The translations under genes and the position numbers were made by a program. From assembly GCF_040549485.1 (NCBI RefSeq), contig NZ_JBEPTK010000005.1:1-64000 (forward strand): DNA of 64,000 bases. Reading direction: 5' to 3'. Each line of letters begins with the position of its first letter. Position 1 is the first letter of the stretch. Shown here one piece after another: positions 1 through 7,595 of this stretch. This DNA comes from Constrictibacter sp. MBR-5 (GTDB taxonomy: Bacteria; Pseudomonadota; Alphaproteobacteria; JAJUGE01). The notes under the pieces were generated by a model. It searched no databases. It saw only the letters and a program-made list of their open reading frames with translations, and was not told the DNA's origin.

Positions 1-94
1 GCCGGTGGGCAGTCTGATCAACGTCACCAGCAGGGGGTCATTTTTGAACGCCGATACCCCCGCCAAGGGGGTCAAACTTGCACGCCGAAACACA
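1..94. mobile_element. IS21-family-like insertion sequence end (partial)
   Basis: Two direct copies of a 25-base unit lie at 32-56 and 66-90, identical at 20 of 25 positions. Both begin AGGGGGTCA and share TTG followed by ACGCCGA. Tandem repeats of this pattern near a terminus ending in CA are typical of IS21-family elements, which encode IstA and IstB. The element end is placed near base 94, where ...AACACA gives way to unrelated sequence. The transposase genes would lie left of the window. The family assignment rests on repeat pattern alone, since no transposase is visible. Confidence 0.6.
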
Positions 95-102
95 CCGACG
101 AC

Positions 103-552
103 ATGATGCAGATCATCCGTAGCTATCGTCTTTTCTTCGATCGTAAGCCCGTTCTCGACCTGCGGCCCTTGCGGCTGGTGGCGCCGGACGATGTACCGAT
201 CATGTCGGGCCGTGTCGGCTATACCGGTGGCTACTGGCTCCACCCCGAGTGGCGCGGCCGCGGCCTCTCGCGCCTGTTGCCGCGGATCAACCGGGCGCTG
301 GCGCTACGACACTTCGATCTCGACTGGCTCTTCTCGCTTGGGCGCGACACCGAGAGATGGGCGCGCGTCGCGCGGGAGGATCTGGCAATGCCCAACCGGT
401 TCTCGTGTTTCGATGGCTACTTTCCCGGCCGTGGCGAGGACGGTAAGTATGCGGTCTTCTACGCCGACCGAGGCGATCTGCTGTCCGTGATCCGCGCCGA
501 TGTCGGTGATGATATCGGGATCGGTGCAGGCGGCGCGGAACGCGCCGCCTGA
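103..552 (+). CDS. GNAT-like acetyltransferase remnant, probably 5'-truncated by the adjacent IS
   Basis: The 149-residue frame has a GNAT-type acetyl-CoA-binding region near residues 46-62 (HPEWRGRGLSRLLPRI, with the R-x-x-G-x-G/A-like loop RGRGLS). A family member would normally have about 60-100 more residues before this motif. The reading frame opens only nine bases after the apparent IS21-like end, so the original N terminus was probably lost to the insertion. No convincing ribosome binding site precedes the ATG at 103 or the second ATG at 106. The 3' end overlaps the convergent regulator gene by 94 bases. It may be a non-functional remnant. Confidence 0.5.
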   Translation: MMQIIRSYRLFFDRKPVLDLRPLRLVAPDDVPIMSGRVGYTGGYWLHPEWRGRGLSRLLPRINRALALRHFDLDWLFSLGRDTERWARVAREDLAMPNRFSCFDGYFPGRGEDGKYAVFYADRGDLLSVIRADVGDDIGIGAGGAERAA

Positions 553-1400
553 CCTCGTGTCTCCACGGGGATCTGCAGGCCGAGAAGCTTGTCGTTGAAG
601 ATGCTGGGCGTGGTGCGGAGACCGCGCACGATCGTCGCAATCCGAACGACGCGTCCCGTTTGATCGCCGAGCGGCAAGGCCAAGCGCACATATGCGCGGT
701 TTACCCCGGCGTGGCGCTGCGAGATCGACGCCACATGCGGCTCGGCGGACTGTTTCACCTCCTGCGTCTCTTGCGCGAGAGACTGGGCGTGAAGCTTGAA
801 GCTCAAATCGCCGATCGCCTTCTGGCCTGCGAACGCCTTGAACTGCATGGAAGTTGAGGAGAGATGTGAGAGCAGGAAGCCTTCGGGGGTGTCCGGTGTG
901 GTGTCGATGATGTTGACGGTACCGCGTGCCAACTCATCCGCGAATGGACCGGTCAACAGTTCATCGTAGCGCGGCAGGCGACCGAGCGCCCGACGCCGCA
1001 TAACCCACTGCCAATAGGCGAGGAACATTCCCGATTGAGGGGTGAGATCGAGCCGATCGCGGTTCCAGATCGTCCGGCGATCAAAGTCTTCCTTATCGCG
1101 GGTATAGCTGCTGCGGTAGCGCGGGTCGCGATGTACGGCTTCATCCGACGGCAGCGGACCGATGATGCTGTGAACGCGCCGTTCGCTCGCCTGCTGCCAG
1201 TAGTAGAGAAGGATGAAAACGCGCACAGCTGCGGTATAACTAGATGATCCGTGGCCGAGATAGATTCCCGTGCACAATTCTTGAATCGTTAGCGATTGGG
1301 TATTCGCGATGTCGACCAGACAATTCCAAAGTTCTGGCTCGAGCCGAATGCTGGTGCGCCTGTCTTGGATCGTCACATTGTGTGTCACGAGCATCGACAC
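459..1400 (-). CDS. Ribbon-helix-helix plus PAS-like domain regulator
   Basis: The 313-residue protein starts with a ribbon-helix-helix DNA-binding segment at about residues 8-45 (RRTSIRLEPELWNCLVDIA then LTIQELC), like the RHH_4 family of alphaproteobacteria. Residues about 125-255 resemble the alphaproteobacterial PAS_5 family (YWQWVMRRRALGRLPRYDEL, then a stretch ending in a basic VVRIATIVRGL). This suggests a sequence-specific regulator with a sensory module. A GTG at 1400 is chosen because GGAGG stands eight bases upstream; an ATG at 1394 is the alternative. The last 30 residues are low complexity and overlap the convergent GNAT remnant. Ligand and targets are unknown. Confidence 0.6.
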   Translation of the reverse strand: MSMLVTHNVTIQDRRTSIRLEPELWNCLVDIANTQSLTIQELCTGIYLGHGSSSYTAAVRVFILLYYWQQASERRVHSIIGPLPSDEAVHRDPRYRSSYTRDKEDFDRRTIWNRDRLDLTPQSGMFLAYWQWVMRRRALGRLPRYDELLTGPFADELARGTVNIIDTTPDTPEGFLLSHLSSTSMQFKAFAGQKAIGDLSFKLHAQSLAQETQEVKQSAEPHVASISQRHAGVNRAYVRLALPLGDQTGRVVRIATIVRGLRTTPSIFNDKLLGLQIPVETRGQAARSAPPAPIPISSPTSARITDSRSPRSA

Positions 1401-1547
1401 CTACACGCCCTCCCACGCCCTGAATGTTTCCAGCCCAGCGCGGGGCGTGTCCCACCTCACGCGAAGTTGATCCTACATCGCTACGCGTGCCCTGAGGTAG
1501 CGCAAACAACAAAAGCTATCTGCCTCGTCGGAAGCGGGCGGGCGGCG

Positions 1548-2036
1548 CTACCGGTGAGCGATGGCCTTGGCGAAGCAGGTGCCGGCAACCTTATGGCCCT
1601 CCGTCTCAAGCACATGTCGCAACCACGCAGATTCGTGCGGCACCCGCGTGAGCAGCGTGGTGCAACCGAGACTACGCGCGTGTTCCTCCGCCTGCCTGAT
1701 CAGCAATGGTGCGAAACGCGCCGGGTCCAGTGGATGGCCCGATGCGAGGTCGTCCAAGAACAGGGCATAGCCGTGCTGCAGGGTGCGCTGGGCGGTAAAG
1801 CGGCAGATGGCCCGGATATAGCCGCGGCCACACACCACCAGCAGCGTCCCGGCAGTCGGCGATGCGTCGTGACACAGCGCCGCCCAGTCGTCATAAGTCA
1901 GCGCGGGGTTGCAGAATCGCGCGAGGGGATAGGCTTGCGCGACGCGTGCCACGGTCAGCAGCTCAATGTGTACGGCGTCACCGTCGCTGGCGTGGGGCCC
2001 GGCCGATCCGGGAGAAGGGAGATGCCGTTCATCCAC
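1548..2036 (-). CDS. GNAT-like hypothetical protein, GTG start
   Basis: The open frame extends further upstream, but that part only shadows the universal stress protein gene. A GTG at 2036 with GGAGG nine bases before it fixes the start and gives 162 residues. The order of secondary-structure-like segments resembles GNAT acyltransferases: GTLLVVCGRGYIRAICRF, then RQAEEHARSLGCTTLLTRVP, then HVLETEGHKVAGTCFAKAI. The acetyl-CoA loop is not clear, so the enzyme class is tentative. The gene starts 29 bases after the stress protein stop and is probably co-transcribed with it, under the FNR-like site further upstream. Confidence 0.6.
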   Translation of the reverse strand: MDERHLPSPGSAGPHASDGDAVHIELLTVARVAQAYPLARFCNPALTYDDWAALCHDASPTAGTLLVVCGRGYIRAICRFTAQRTLQHGYALFLDDLASGHPLDPARFAPLLIRQAEEHARSLGCTTLLTRVPHESAWLRHVLETEGHKVAGTCFAKAIAHR

Positions 2037-2065
2037 GGCTGGTGCCCTCCAACTCGCCCAAAACG

Positions 2066-2914
2066 TCAGTGGCTGAGCAGGATCGGCACATCCGCGGCGG
2101 TCATGACGTGGCTGGTCACGCCCCCGAGAATCATCTGCCGCATCCGGCTGTGTGTATAGGCGCCCATTACGATCAGGTTCGCCCCCAGCCGCGCGGCCTC
2201 CTGCAGGAGCGCCTCGCCGGGGTCGCGATAGTCGGCAGCGAGCGTGGCTATGGAAGCGGAAATGCCATGCCAGGCAAGATAATCTGCCAGCTCCGACTTC
2301 GCAGGCGGAGTGTCGGGATGCTCGTGGAGTTGAATAACGTGCACTTTGGCGCACCGCCGAAGGGCCGGGAGCGCAGCACCCACTGCACGCGAGGCCTCGG
2401 CGCTTCCATTCCAGAAGATCGCGGCGGCATCACGGCGTACCGGCGCGCCGTGAGGTACCAGCAGAACCGGGCGCCCGCTACCGAACAGCGCCGCCTCGAC
2501 AGCCGCCTGTCCGTCGACGCCGCTCGTCCCCGGGCGGCCCAGCACGATCAGATCCGCCAGCCGTCCGGTGGTCGGAACGATGGTTTCGAGCCGGCCGACG
2601 GTCTCTGTCCAGCGCGTCGTAAGCGTCTCCGAAGCGCAGGGCTCGGCCGAGATGTCTGCTCCCGATCGGACTCTCCAGGCGTCGAAGGTCGCCCGCGCAT
2701 GCTGGGCGCGCCGGTCCGTGTCCTGGGCCGCTTCGTCCAGCATCCGCTGCACGAGATCGGGGGACAGGCCTTCGCCCACCAGAGGTATCGCCTCCCGCGG
2801 ATCGCGTCGGACGTGGAGGACTTCGACGTGACCTCCATCGAAGGCTGCGGCCGCATGATCGAGTAACGTCGTGTCCGCGTCGCTCCCTGTCACGACCGCC
2901 AGGATAACCGCCAT
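2066..2914 (-). CDS. Universal stress protein, tandem UspA-like domains
   Basis: The 282-residue length fits two fused UspA domains. The second ends with the classic nucleotide-binding pattern G-x2-G-x9-G-(S/T), seen as GAYTHSRMRQMILGGVTSHV followed by MTAADVPILLSH. The first contains ADLIVLGRPG but has a degraded loop. The ATG at 2914 has a very strong AAGGAGG a few bases upstream. An upstream in-frame extension to 2974 overlaps the small membrane ORF and is rejected. Tandem UspA proteins bind ATP or AMP and are often induced by low oxygen, which fits the FNR-type box about 190 bases upstream. Confidence 0.85.
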   Translation of the reverse strand: MAVILAVVTGSDADTTLLDHAAAAFDGGHVEVLHVRRDPREAIPLVGEGLSPDLVQRMLDEAAQDTDRRAQHARATFDAWRVRSGADISAEPCASETLTTRWTETVGRLETIVPTTGRLADLIVLGRPGTSGVDGQAAVEAALFGSGRPVLLVPHGAPVRRDAAAIFWNGSAEASRAVGAALPALRRCAKVHVIQLHEHPDTPPAKSELADYLAWHGISASIATLAADYRDPGEALLQEAARLGANLIVMGAYTHSRMRQMILGGVTSHVMTAADVPILLSH

Positions 2915-2936
2915 CGTCGCCTCCTTGGTACGGTCT

Positions 2937-3041
2937 CTAGCGACGACGCGACGTCGCGTTCGTTGCCCACGCAAGGGTGATGGCGAAGGCCGTCATTCCA
3001 GCCACCACCATCGAGAGGAAAGCAATCTCCGAACCGGTCAT
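2937..3041 (-). CDS. 34-residue single-span membrane peptide
   Basis: The frame reads MTGSEIAFLSMVVAGMTAFA and then ITLAWATNATSRRR. It has a single hydrophobic helix of about 20 residues followed by a basic tail, which predicts an N-out/C-in orientation. A GGAG stands seven bases before the ATG at 3041. A longer start at 3062 lacks a ribosome binding site. The stop is 22 bases before the universal stress protein start, so the two are likely one transcript. The position between a perfect FNR box and a stress gene suggests a small hypoxia-induced membrane peptide. No function is known to me. Confidence 0.6.
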   Translation of the reverse strand: MTGSEIAFLSMVVAGMTAFAITLAWATNATSRRR

Positions 3042-3099
3042 CGCAACGCTCCATTGCTTCATTGCCCGTACAGAATGGCGGTTCGCAGGGCGGGACACC

Positions 3100-3113
3100 T
3101 TGATATGAATCAA
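3100..3113. promoter_or_regulatory. FNR/Anr/FixK-type operator
   Basis: TTGATATGAATCAA matches the FNR-family consensus TTGAT-N4-ATCAA exactly and is an inverted repeat. It lies 59 bases upstream of the small membrane ORF and 67 bases upstream of the isocitrate-lyase-like gene on the other strand. At the usual centre near -41.5 it would put a leftward start site around 3065, just ahead of the 34-residue ORF. That makes the leftward stress unit the better target. Confidence 0.75.
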
Positions 3114-3179
3114 GATCAAAATCAGAGGTGGAAGGCCGGCATCTCGTGGATGCGGGCCATAAGAAAGGAGCTCAAGACG

Positions 3180-4061
3180 ATGACCAACGTTCGAGGGGAG
3201 GCCCTGCGGGGTATGCTGGCGGGCGGTGAGTTCGTGCTGGCGCCGGGGGTGTTCGACGGGATCTCCGCACGGCTGGCGGATGGGATGCCGTTCCGGGCGC
3301 TCTACATGACGGGGTATGGCGTGACCGCCTCGCATCTGGGGCTGCCCGATGCGGGGCTCGCGACCTACACGGACATGGTCGGGCGGGCGCGGGTGATTGC
3401 GGGGCTGACGGAGAAGCCGGTGATCGCCGACGCGGACACGGGTTATGGCGGTCTGTTGAACGTGCGGCATACGGTCCGCGGCTACGAGGATGCCGGCGTC
3501 GCGGCGATCCAGATCGAAGACCAGGAGATGCCGAAGAAGTGCGGCCACACGCCGGGCCGCCGCGTGATCCCGCTGGACGAGATGGTGCTGAAGATCCGTG
3601 TCGCGGTCGAGAGCCGCAGCAGCGCGGACACCCTGATCGTGGCGCGCACCGACGCGCGCACCAGCCTGGGCCTGGACGAGGCGCTGCGGCGCGCCGCGGC
3701 GTTCCAGGCGGCGGGTGCCGACATCATCTTCGTCGAGTCGCCGGAGAGCGAAGAGGAGATGCGGCGCATCGGGCGCGAGGTCGACGCGCCGCTGCTGGCC
3801 AACATGGTGCCCGGTGGTCGCGGACCGGCGATCGACGCAGACACGTTGAAATCCTGGGGCTTCGCCATGGCGATCTGGCCGGAAGCCGGGTTCACCGCCG
3901 CGGCCGAGGCGATGCGCCGCGCCTATGGGCACCTGCTGGCGCACGGCACGACCCAGGGGATGGACGTTCCCACCCTGTCGCTAGCCGGCCCGATGCACGA
4001 ACTGATGGGCTTCCCGGACGTGTGGGACTTCGAGAAGCGGTGGGCGGTGCCGGGGAAGTAG
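3180..4061 (+). CDS. Isocitrate lyase/PEP mutase superfamily protein
   Basis: The 293-residue protein has hallmarks of the superfamily: the Mg-binding strand ADADTGYGG (residues 83-91), QIEDQ (111-115), the catalytic-loop motif KKCGH (119-123) and IVARTDAR. Members cleave or rearrange C-C or C-P bonds in 2-oxoacids and include methylisocitrate lyase, oxaloacetate decarboxylase and carboxyphosphonoenolpyruvate mutase. The sequence does not settle which. The start at 3180 is set by AAAGGAG ten bases upstream. A longer frame opening at 2871 is antisense to the stress genes and rejected. It is divergent from the FNR-linked unit and appears to be a single gene. Confidence 0.85.
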   Translation: MTNVRGEALRGMLAGGEFVLAPGVFDGISARLADGMPFRALYMTGYGVTASHLGLPDAGLATYTDMVGRARVIAGLTEKPVIADADTGYGGLLNVRHTVRGYEDAGVAAIQIEDQEMPKKCGHTPGRRVIPLDEMVLKIRVAVESRSSADTLIVARTDARTSLGLDEALRRAAAFQAAGADIIFVESPESEEEMRRIGREVDAPLLANMVPGGRGPAIDADTLKSWGFAMAIWPEAGFTAAAEAMRRAYGHLLAHGTTQGMDVPTLSLAGPMHELMGFPDVWDFEKRWAVPGK

Positions 4062-4072
4062 AAGGCGGGCGG

Positions 4073-4900
4073 TCAGCCGCGGGCAGCGTACTCGTCCGCG
4101 GCCTCCTCCATTGTCATGAAGACCGCACCCTCGTCGAGCAGGCGGCGGATCAGCCGTTCCAGCATCATGATCCGGTGACCGCGGCCGATGACGTAGGGGT
4201 GGCAGGTGTAGGTCAGCACGCCCCAGTCGCACGTCTCCTTCATATAGAGGAAGTCGTCGATCCAGTTGGTCAGCACGCTGCCCGTGTCGCGCAGGCCGGG
4301 GGCGACGCTGTTGCCGATCCGCACATATTCGAAGTGCGGATAGTCGTCGAGCGACCAGCTGATCGGCATCTCGATCAGCCGCGTCTCACGGCCGAACACC
4401 ATGGGCTCGTCGACGGTGACGATATCGCCGGTGCGTGCGCGGTAGGGCAGGTGGTCGTGGCCCATCATGCTGCTGTCGTAGACGAAATCGTGCGCGAGCA
4501 GCAGGCCGATGGTGTGCGGCGACAGGTCCCAGGACGGCGAACGGTAGCCGCGGGCCTTGCGCCCGGTGAGTGCCTCGATCGCCTCGTTGCCGCGGACGAG
4601 GCCTTCCTCTTCCTCTTCGCGGCTGAGGTTGGCCGGTGGGATGTGGCTCCAGCCGTGATGGCCGATCTCATGGCCGGCCTCGGCGATCCGGCCGCTGACC
4701 TCCGGATATGTTCGCAGGACGATGCCGGGCACGAAGAACGAGGCCCTCAGTCCGTATTTCGCCAGCAGGTCGACCAGCCGCTGCGCTCCGACCGCACCGA
4801 ACTCGCCGCGCGACACGGGCGTCGGCGACATCTGGCCGCGCGCCGTGAAGCCGGTCATGGCGTCGAAGTCGAATGTCAGACAGGCGATGTGGCGGCTCAT
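4073..4900 (-). CDS. Polysaccharide deacetylase family protein (NodB domain)
   Basis: The 275-residue protein consists of a NodB homology domain. Motif 1 is TFDFD (residues 9-13), motif 2 is GHEIGHHGWSH (about 76-86, supplying the metal-binding His-x3-His) and motif 3 is RSPSWDLSP. The arrangement and lack of a signal peptide resemble the cytoplasmic PuuE/HpPgdA branch, whose members hydrolyse cyclic amides or N-acyl groups rather than exported polysaccharide. The start overlaps the stop of the upstream gene by four bases (ATGA), indicating translational coupling. The substrate is unknown. Confidence 0.85.
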   Translation of the reverse strand: MSRHIACLTFDFDAMTGFTARGQMSPTPVSRGEFGAVGAQRLVDLLAKYGLRASFFVPGIVLRTYPEVSGRIAEAGHEIGHHGWSHIPPANLSREEEEEGLVRGNEAIEALTGRKARGYRSPSWDLSPHTIGLLLAHDFVYDSSMMGHDHLPYRARTGDIVTVDEPMVFGRETRLIEMPISWSLDDYPHFEYVRIGNSVAPGLRDTGSVLTNWIDDFLYMKETCDWGVLTYTCHPYVIGRGHRIMMLERLIRRLLDEGAVFMTMEEAADEYAARG

Positions 4901-5556
4901 CTGGAATCCTCGTACACGGATGGATGCAGGACAGGCGCGTAGCCCGCGGCCAGCGCGGCGACGGTCGACGGCGGCGTCAGGACGGTGACATCTGCATTCG
5001 CAGGGCGGCGCTCCGGCCGGCCGTAGCCCTCGAAACGCCAGGGTAGCAGGTGCTCGCCCAGAAGGAGAAAGGCGGTGCCAGCGCCGTCAGCGCCAGCAAC
5101 GACCGTGCCGTCGGGCAGGGCGTCGATGTTGCCGGTCCAGGTGAGCTTACGGCGGGTGCGGGGGACGACCCGTTCGGTGTGGAGGCGGGAGTCGATGTCC
5201 GCGACGCGCGGCGGAGCCTCGGCCGCCCAGCCGTTGCCCGCTGCCCACGCGTCACGAAAGGCGAGGAAGGCGCGGCGGCGGCATTCGAAGCAGGGACGAT
5301 GCCCGGCGGCCAGGGCCGTCGCCTCGTCCAGGAAGAACAGCTCGGTGTAGCGGTTGGGCGCCATCACCTGCCGATGGCGACCGCGGAAGTCCGTCCTGCA
5401 GACCAGCCATGCCTTCAGCCGCCAACGTGCCGTACCGACACGTCCGTCGGCGTCGTGCAGGATGCCGCGATTGCCCATGAACGTGCCGCGCACCGAAACG
5501 GCGCGGATCTCGCCGAACGGGTCGACGCGGTTCTGTCGGGGCGACGGCTGCGGCAT
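4897..5556 (-). CDS. Conserved hypothetical protein with HRPCFECRR motif
   Basis: The 219-residue soluble protein is of unknown function. Its most striking segment is AAGHRPCFECRRRAFLAFRD (residues about 82-101). A Cys-x2-Cys flanked by His and Arg suggests a metal-binding or nucleic-acid-contacting knuckle, though only one pair is seen. Another notable stretch is NRYTELFFLDEATAL. It lies eight bases after the LLM oxidoreductase stop and overlaps the deacetylase start by four bases, so it belongs to that three-gene unit. I do not recognise a named family. Confidence 0.7.
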   Translation of the reverse strand: MPQPSPRQNRVDPFGEIRAVSVRGTFMGNRGILHDADGRVGTARWRLKAWLVCRTDFRGRHRQVMAPNRYTELFFLDEATALAAGHRPCFECRRRAFLAFRDAWAAGNGWAAEAPPRVADIDSRLHTERVVPRTRRKLTWTGNIDALPDGTVVAGADGAGTAFLLLGEHLLPWRFEGYGRPERRPANADVTVLTPPSTVAALAAGYAPVLHPSVYEDSR

Positions 5557-5564
5557 CGCCGAGC

Positions 5565-6542
5565 CTAAAGGATGTCGGCCAGGAGAGGCTTCACCTCGCG
5601 CGCGAACCGTTCGATCTGCCGGTCGCGTTCCTCGTAGGGGCCGACCAGATCCATCACGATGTGACGCACCCCGGCATCGTAGAAGGCGTGCAGCCTCTCG
5701 GCCACGTCTTCCGGCCGGCCGATCGCGGCGTAGCGTTTGGTGGCCTTGCTGAAGTCCATGGCGTACCGCGTGCTGAGCGTCTTGTTGGCGGCCTCGAAGG
5801 CGGCCTCGTAGCTATCGTCGATGCGCGCGAAGAGCAGGTGCGCGGTGTCGAACCGGTCGATGCTGCGGCCCGCCTCGCCGGCGAAGGTCTCGATCTTGGC
5901 GAGGGCTTCGGCGAACATGTCGGGAGTGATAACATAGGATACGTAACCGTCGCAGAGCAGGGCTGCGCGCTTGAGGGCCGCGTCGGTGCGTCCCCCGACC
6001 CAGATGGGCGGGCCGCCGGCCTGGCGCGGCGGCGGCAGCATCAGCGTCTCCGGGAACTGGAAGAAGCGGCCCTGGTGCGCAACCTTCTCGCCGCGCCAGA
6101 GCTTGCGTACCACCTCGATGCCTTCGTTGACCCGGGCGCCGCGTTCCTTGTGGGGGATGCCGCTTGCGGCGAACTCTCCCGGGAATTCGCCGCCGACACC
6201 GACGCCGAAAACGAACCTGCCTTCGGTAAGGTGATCGAGGGTGGCGATCTGCTTGGCAACCGGCGTCGGGTGTCGCAGCGCGAGGAGGTAGACGCAGGTG
6301 CCGAAGGTGAGCCGCCGGCTGAACGCCGCCGCCTGGGCGATCTGCAGCAGCGGATCCAGGATCGGGATTGCGAAGGCGATGTGGTCGCCGGTGAAGAGCG
6401 AGTCGTAGCCAAGGCCGTCAACAAGTTCGACGAGGTGGCGCAGTTCGTCGATGCTTGGCTCCCACGGTCCCGTCGCCGGCTCGCTGCGGCGGTGCAGCGT
6501 CATGATGCCGGTCTTGAGCTTCGAGGCGAGCGGCAGGGTCAC
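5565..6542 (-). CDS. LLM class flavin-dependent oxidoreductase
   Basis: This 325-residue protein has the bacterial-luciferase-like TIM-barrel pattern: YDSLFTGDHIAF near residues 50-61, TFGTCVYLLALRHP, ATLDHLTEGRFVFGVGVGGE and a GGPPIWVGGRTDAALKRAA phosphate-binding segment. Family members use reduced FMN or F420 for monooxygenation or hydride transfer. The cofactor cannot be fixed from sequence, but FMN is more likely in this lineage. It is first in a tightly packed leftward set with the CxxC protein and the NodB deacetylase, suggesting shared turnover of an amide- or nitrogen-containing compound. Confidence 0.85.
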   Translation of the reverse strand: MTLPLASKLKTGIMTLHRRSEPATGPWEPSIDELRHLVELVDGLGYDSLFTGDHIAFAIPILDPLLQIAQAAAFSRRLTFGTCVYLLALRHPTPVAKQIATLDHLTEGRFVFGVGVGGEFPGEFAASGIPHKERGARVNEGIEVVRKLWRGEKVAHQGRFFQFPETLMLPPPRQAGGPPIWVGGRTDAALKRAALLCDGYVSYVITPDMFAEALAKIETFAGEAGRSIDRFDTAHLLFARIDDSYEAAFEAANKTLSTRYAMDFSKATKRYAAIGRPEDVAERLHAFYDAGVRHIVMDLVGPYEERDRQIERFAREVKPLLADIL

Positions 6543-6656
6543 GCGTCTTCTCCCTTGGGATTCTGCTTCGGTGCGGGCAGCATCGCACGCGTCGTCCCTC
6601 CCTTGAAGGGGAAGGGCCTCCTCGCAAACGGGACCTGCCGATGACCAGATCGCCCC

Positions 6657-7550
6657 ATGCCGTCGCGACCCAAGGACGAAGCGCCCATGCCGATTGATCC
6701 GGGGGACCCGACCAGTGCACGGTCGGATGGGCTGCCCGGCGCGCCGCCCGGCAGTGCGCTCTCAGACAGGCTCGACCCGCTGCAGCGGCTGCGCGGGCAT
6801 GTCGTGAACTTCATCGTCGGCCGGCGCAGCCGCTGGGCCGAGAGGCGGCTGCGCGCCAACCCGGTGCTGTGGGACCTGTTGACCCGGGTGGCGCACGGCA
6901 CCGAGGTGACCGGCGCTTCCTATTCGGACTACTGGACCCTCTACGAGCAGGTGCGGGAGCAGAAACCGGTCGAGATCCTCGAGATGGGAACGGGCATATC
7001 GACCGTCGCGATGGCGCAGGCACTGCGCGAGAACGAGGCCGAAGGCGCGCCGCGCGGGCGGATCACCTCGATGGAGGAGGATGCCTATTGGCATGGCGTG
7101 GCCGTGGAACGGCTGCCCCAGGAGATGCGGCCTTATGTGGAGATCCTGCACAGCCCGAAGGTCGACGGCTTCTACAAATGCTTCCGCGGCGTTCAGTACG
7201 AGAGCATTCCTGATCGCCCTTACGATTTCGTCTTTTCCGACGGGCCGGAGCGCCACTCGCCGGTAAACGGCGACAAGCTGTTCGACCTGGACCTGATCCA
7301 CGTGGTGCGGCGCAGCGACCGGCCGGTGCGGGCGCTCGTCGACAACCACTATTTGACCTTCTACGTCCTGCAGAAGGTGTTCGGACCGAAGCTCGCGCGT
7401 TACAGCGTGCCTCACCGGCTGTTGTTCGTCGGGCCGGTGACGCGGGCGGACGTGCGCTTCCTACGGCATGAGAATTTCCTGCCGGACCTACGACTGACCG
7501 GTTCCACCATCTTCAAGCTGCGCATGTCGCGCGCGGACGGTGACAGTTAG
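6657..7550 (+). CDS. Putative class I SAM-dependent methyltransferase
   Basis: The 297-residue protein contains VEILEMGTGISTVAMAQAL (about residues 103-121), which resembles motif I of Rossmann-fold methyltransferases (E/D-x-G-x-G-x-S/T). A later YDFVFSDGPERHS could be motif IV. The first 35 residues are proline/glycine-rich and probably disordered. The ATG at 6687 has AAGGA about ten bases upstream and may be the true start. The TAG stop at 7548-7550 is directly followed by the DsbD-like open frame. The acceptor substrate is unknown and could be a surface sugar or small molecule. Confidence 0.6.
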   Translation: MPSRPKDEAPMPIDPGDPTSARSDGLPGAPPGSALSDRLDPLQRLRGHVVNFIVGRRSRWAERRLRANPVLWDLLTRVAHGTEVTGASYSDYWTLYEQVREQKPVEILEMGTGISTVAMAQALRENEAEGAPRGRITSMEEDAYWHGVAVERLPQEMRPYVEILHSPKVDGFYKCFRGVQYESIPDRPYDFVFSDGPERHSPVNGDKLFDLDLIHVVRRSDRPVRALVDNHYLTFYVLQKVFGPKLARYSVPHRLLFVGPVTRADVRFLRHENFLPDLRLTGSTIFKLRMSRADGDS

Positions 7551-7595
7551 GTGATCGTCGTTGACCCTGCAGCACGGTGCTCCCAGGTGATCCGG

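Noticed and set aside
2871-3179. N-terminal extension of the isocitrate-lyase-like protein
   Set aside because: It runs antisense through the small membrane ORF and the FNR box and has no family similarity; the ATG at 3180 has AAAGGAG.
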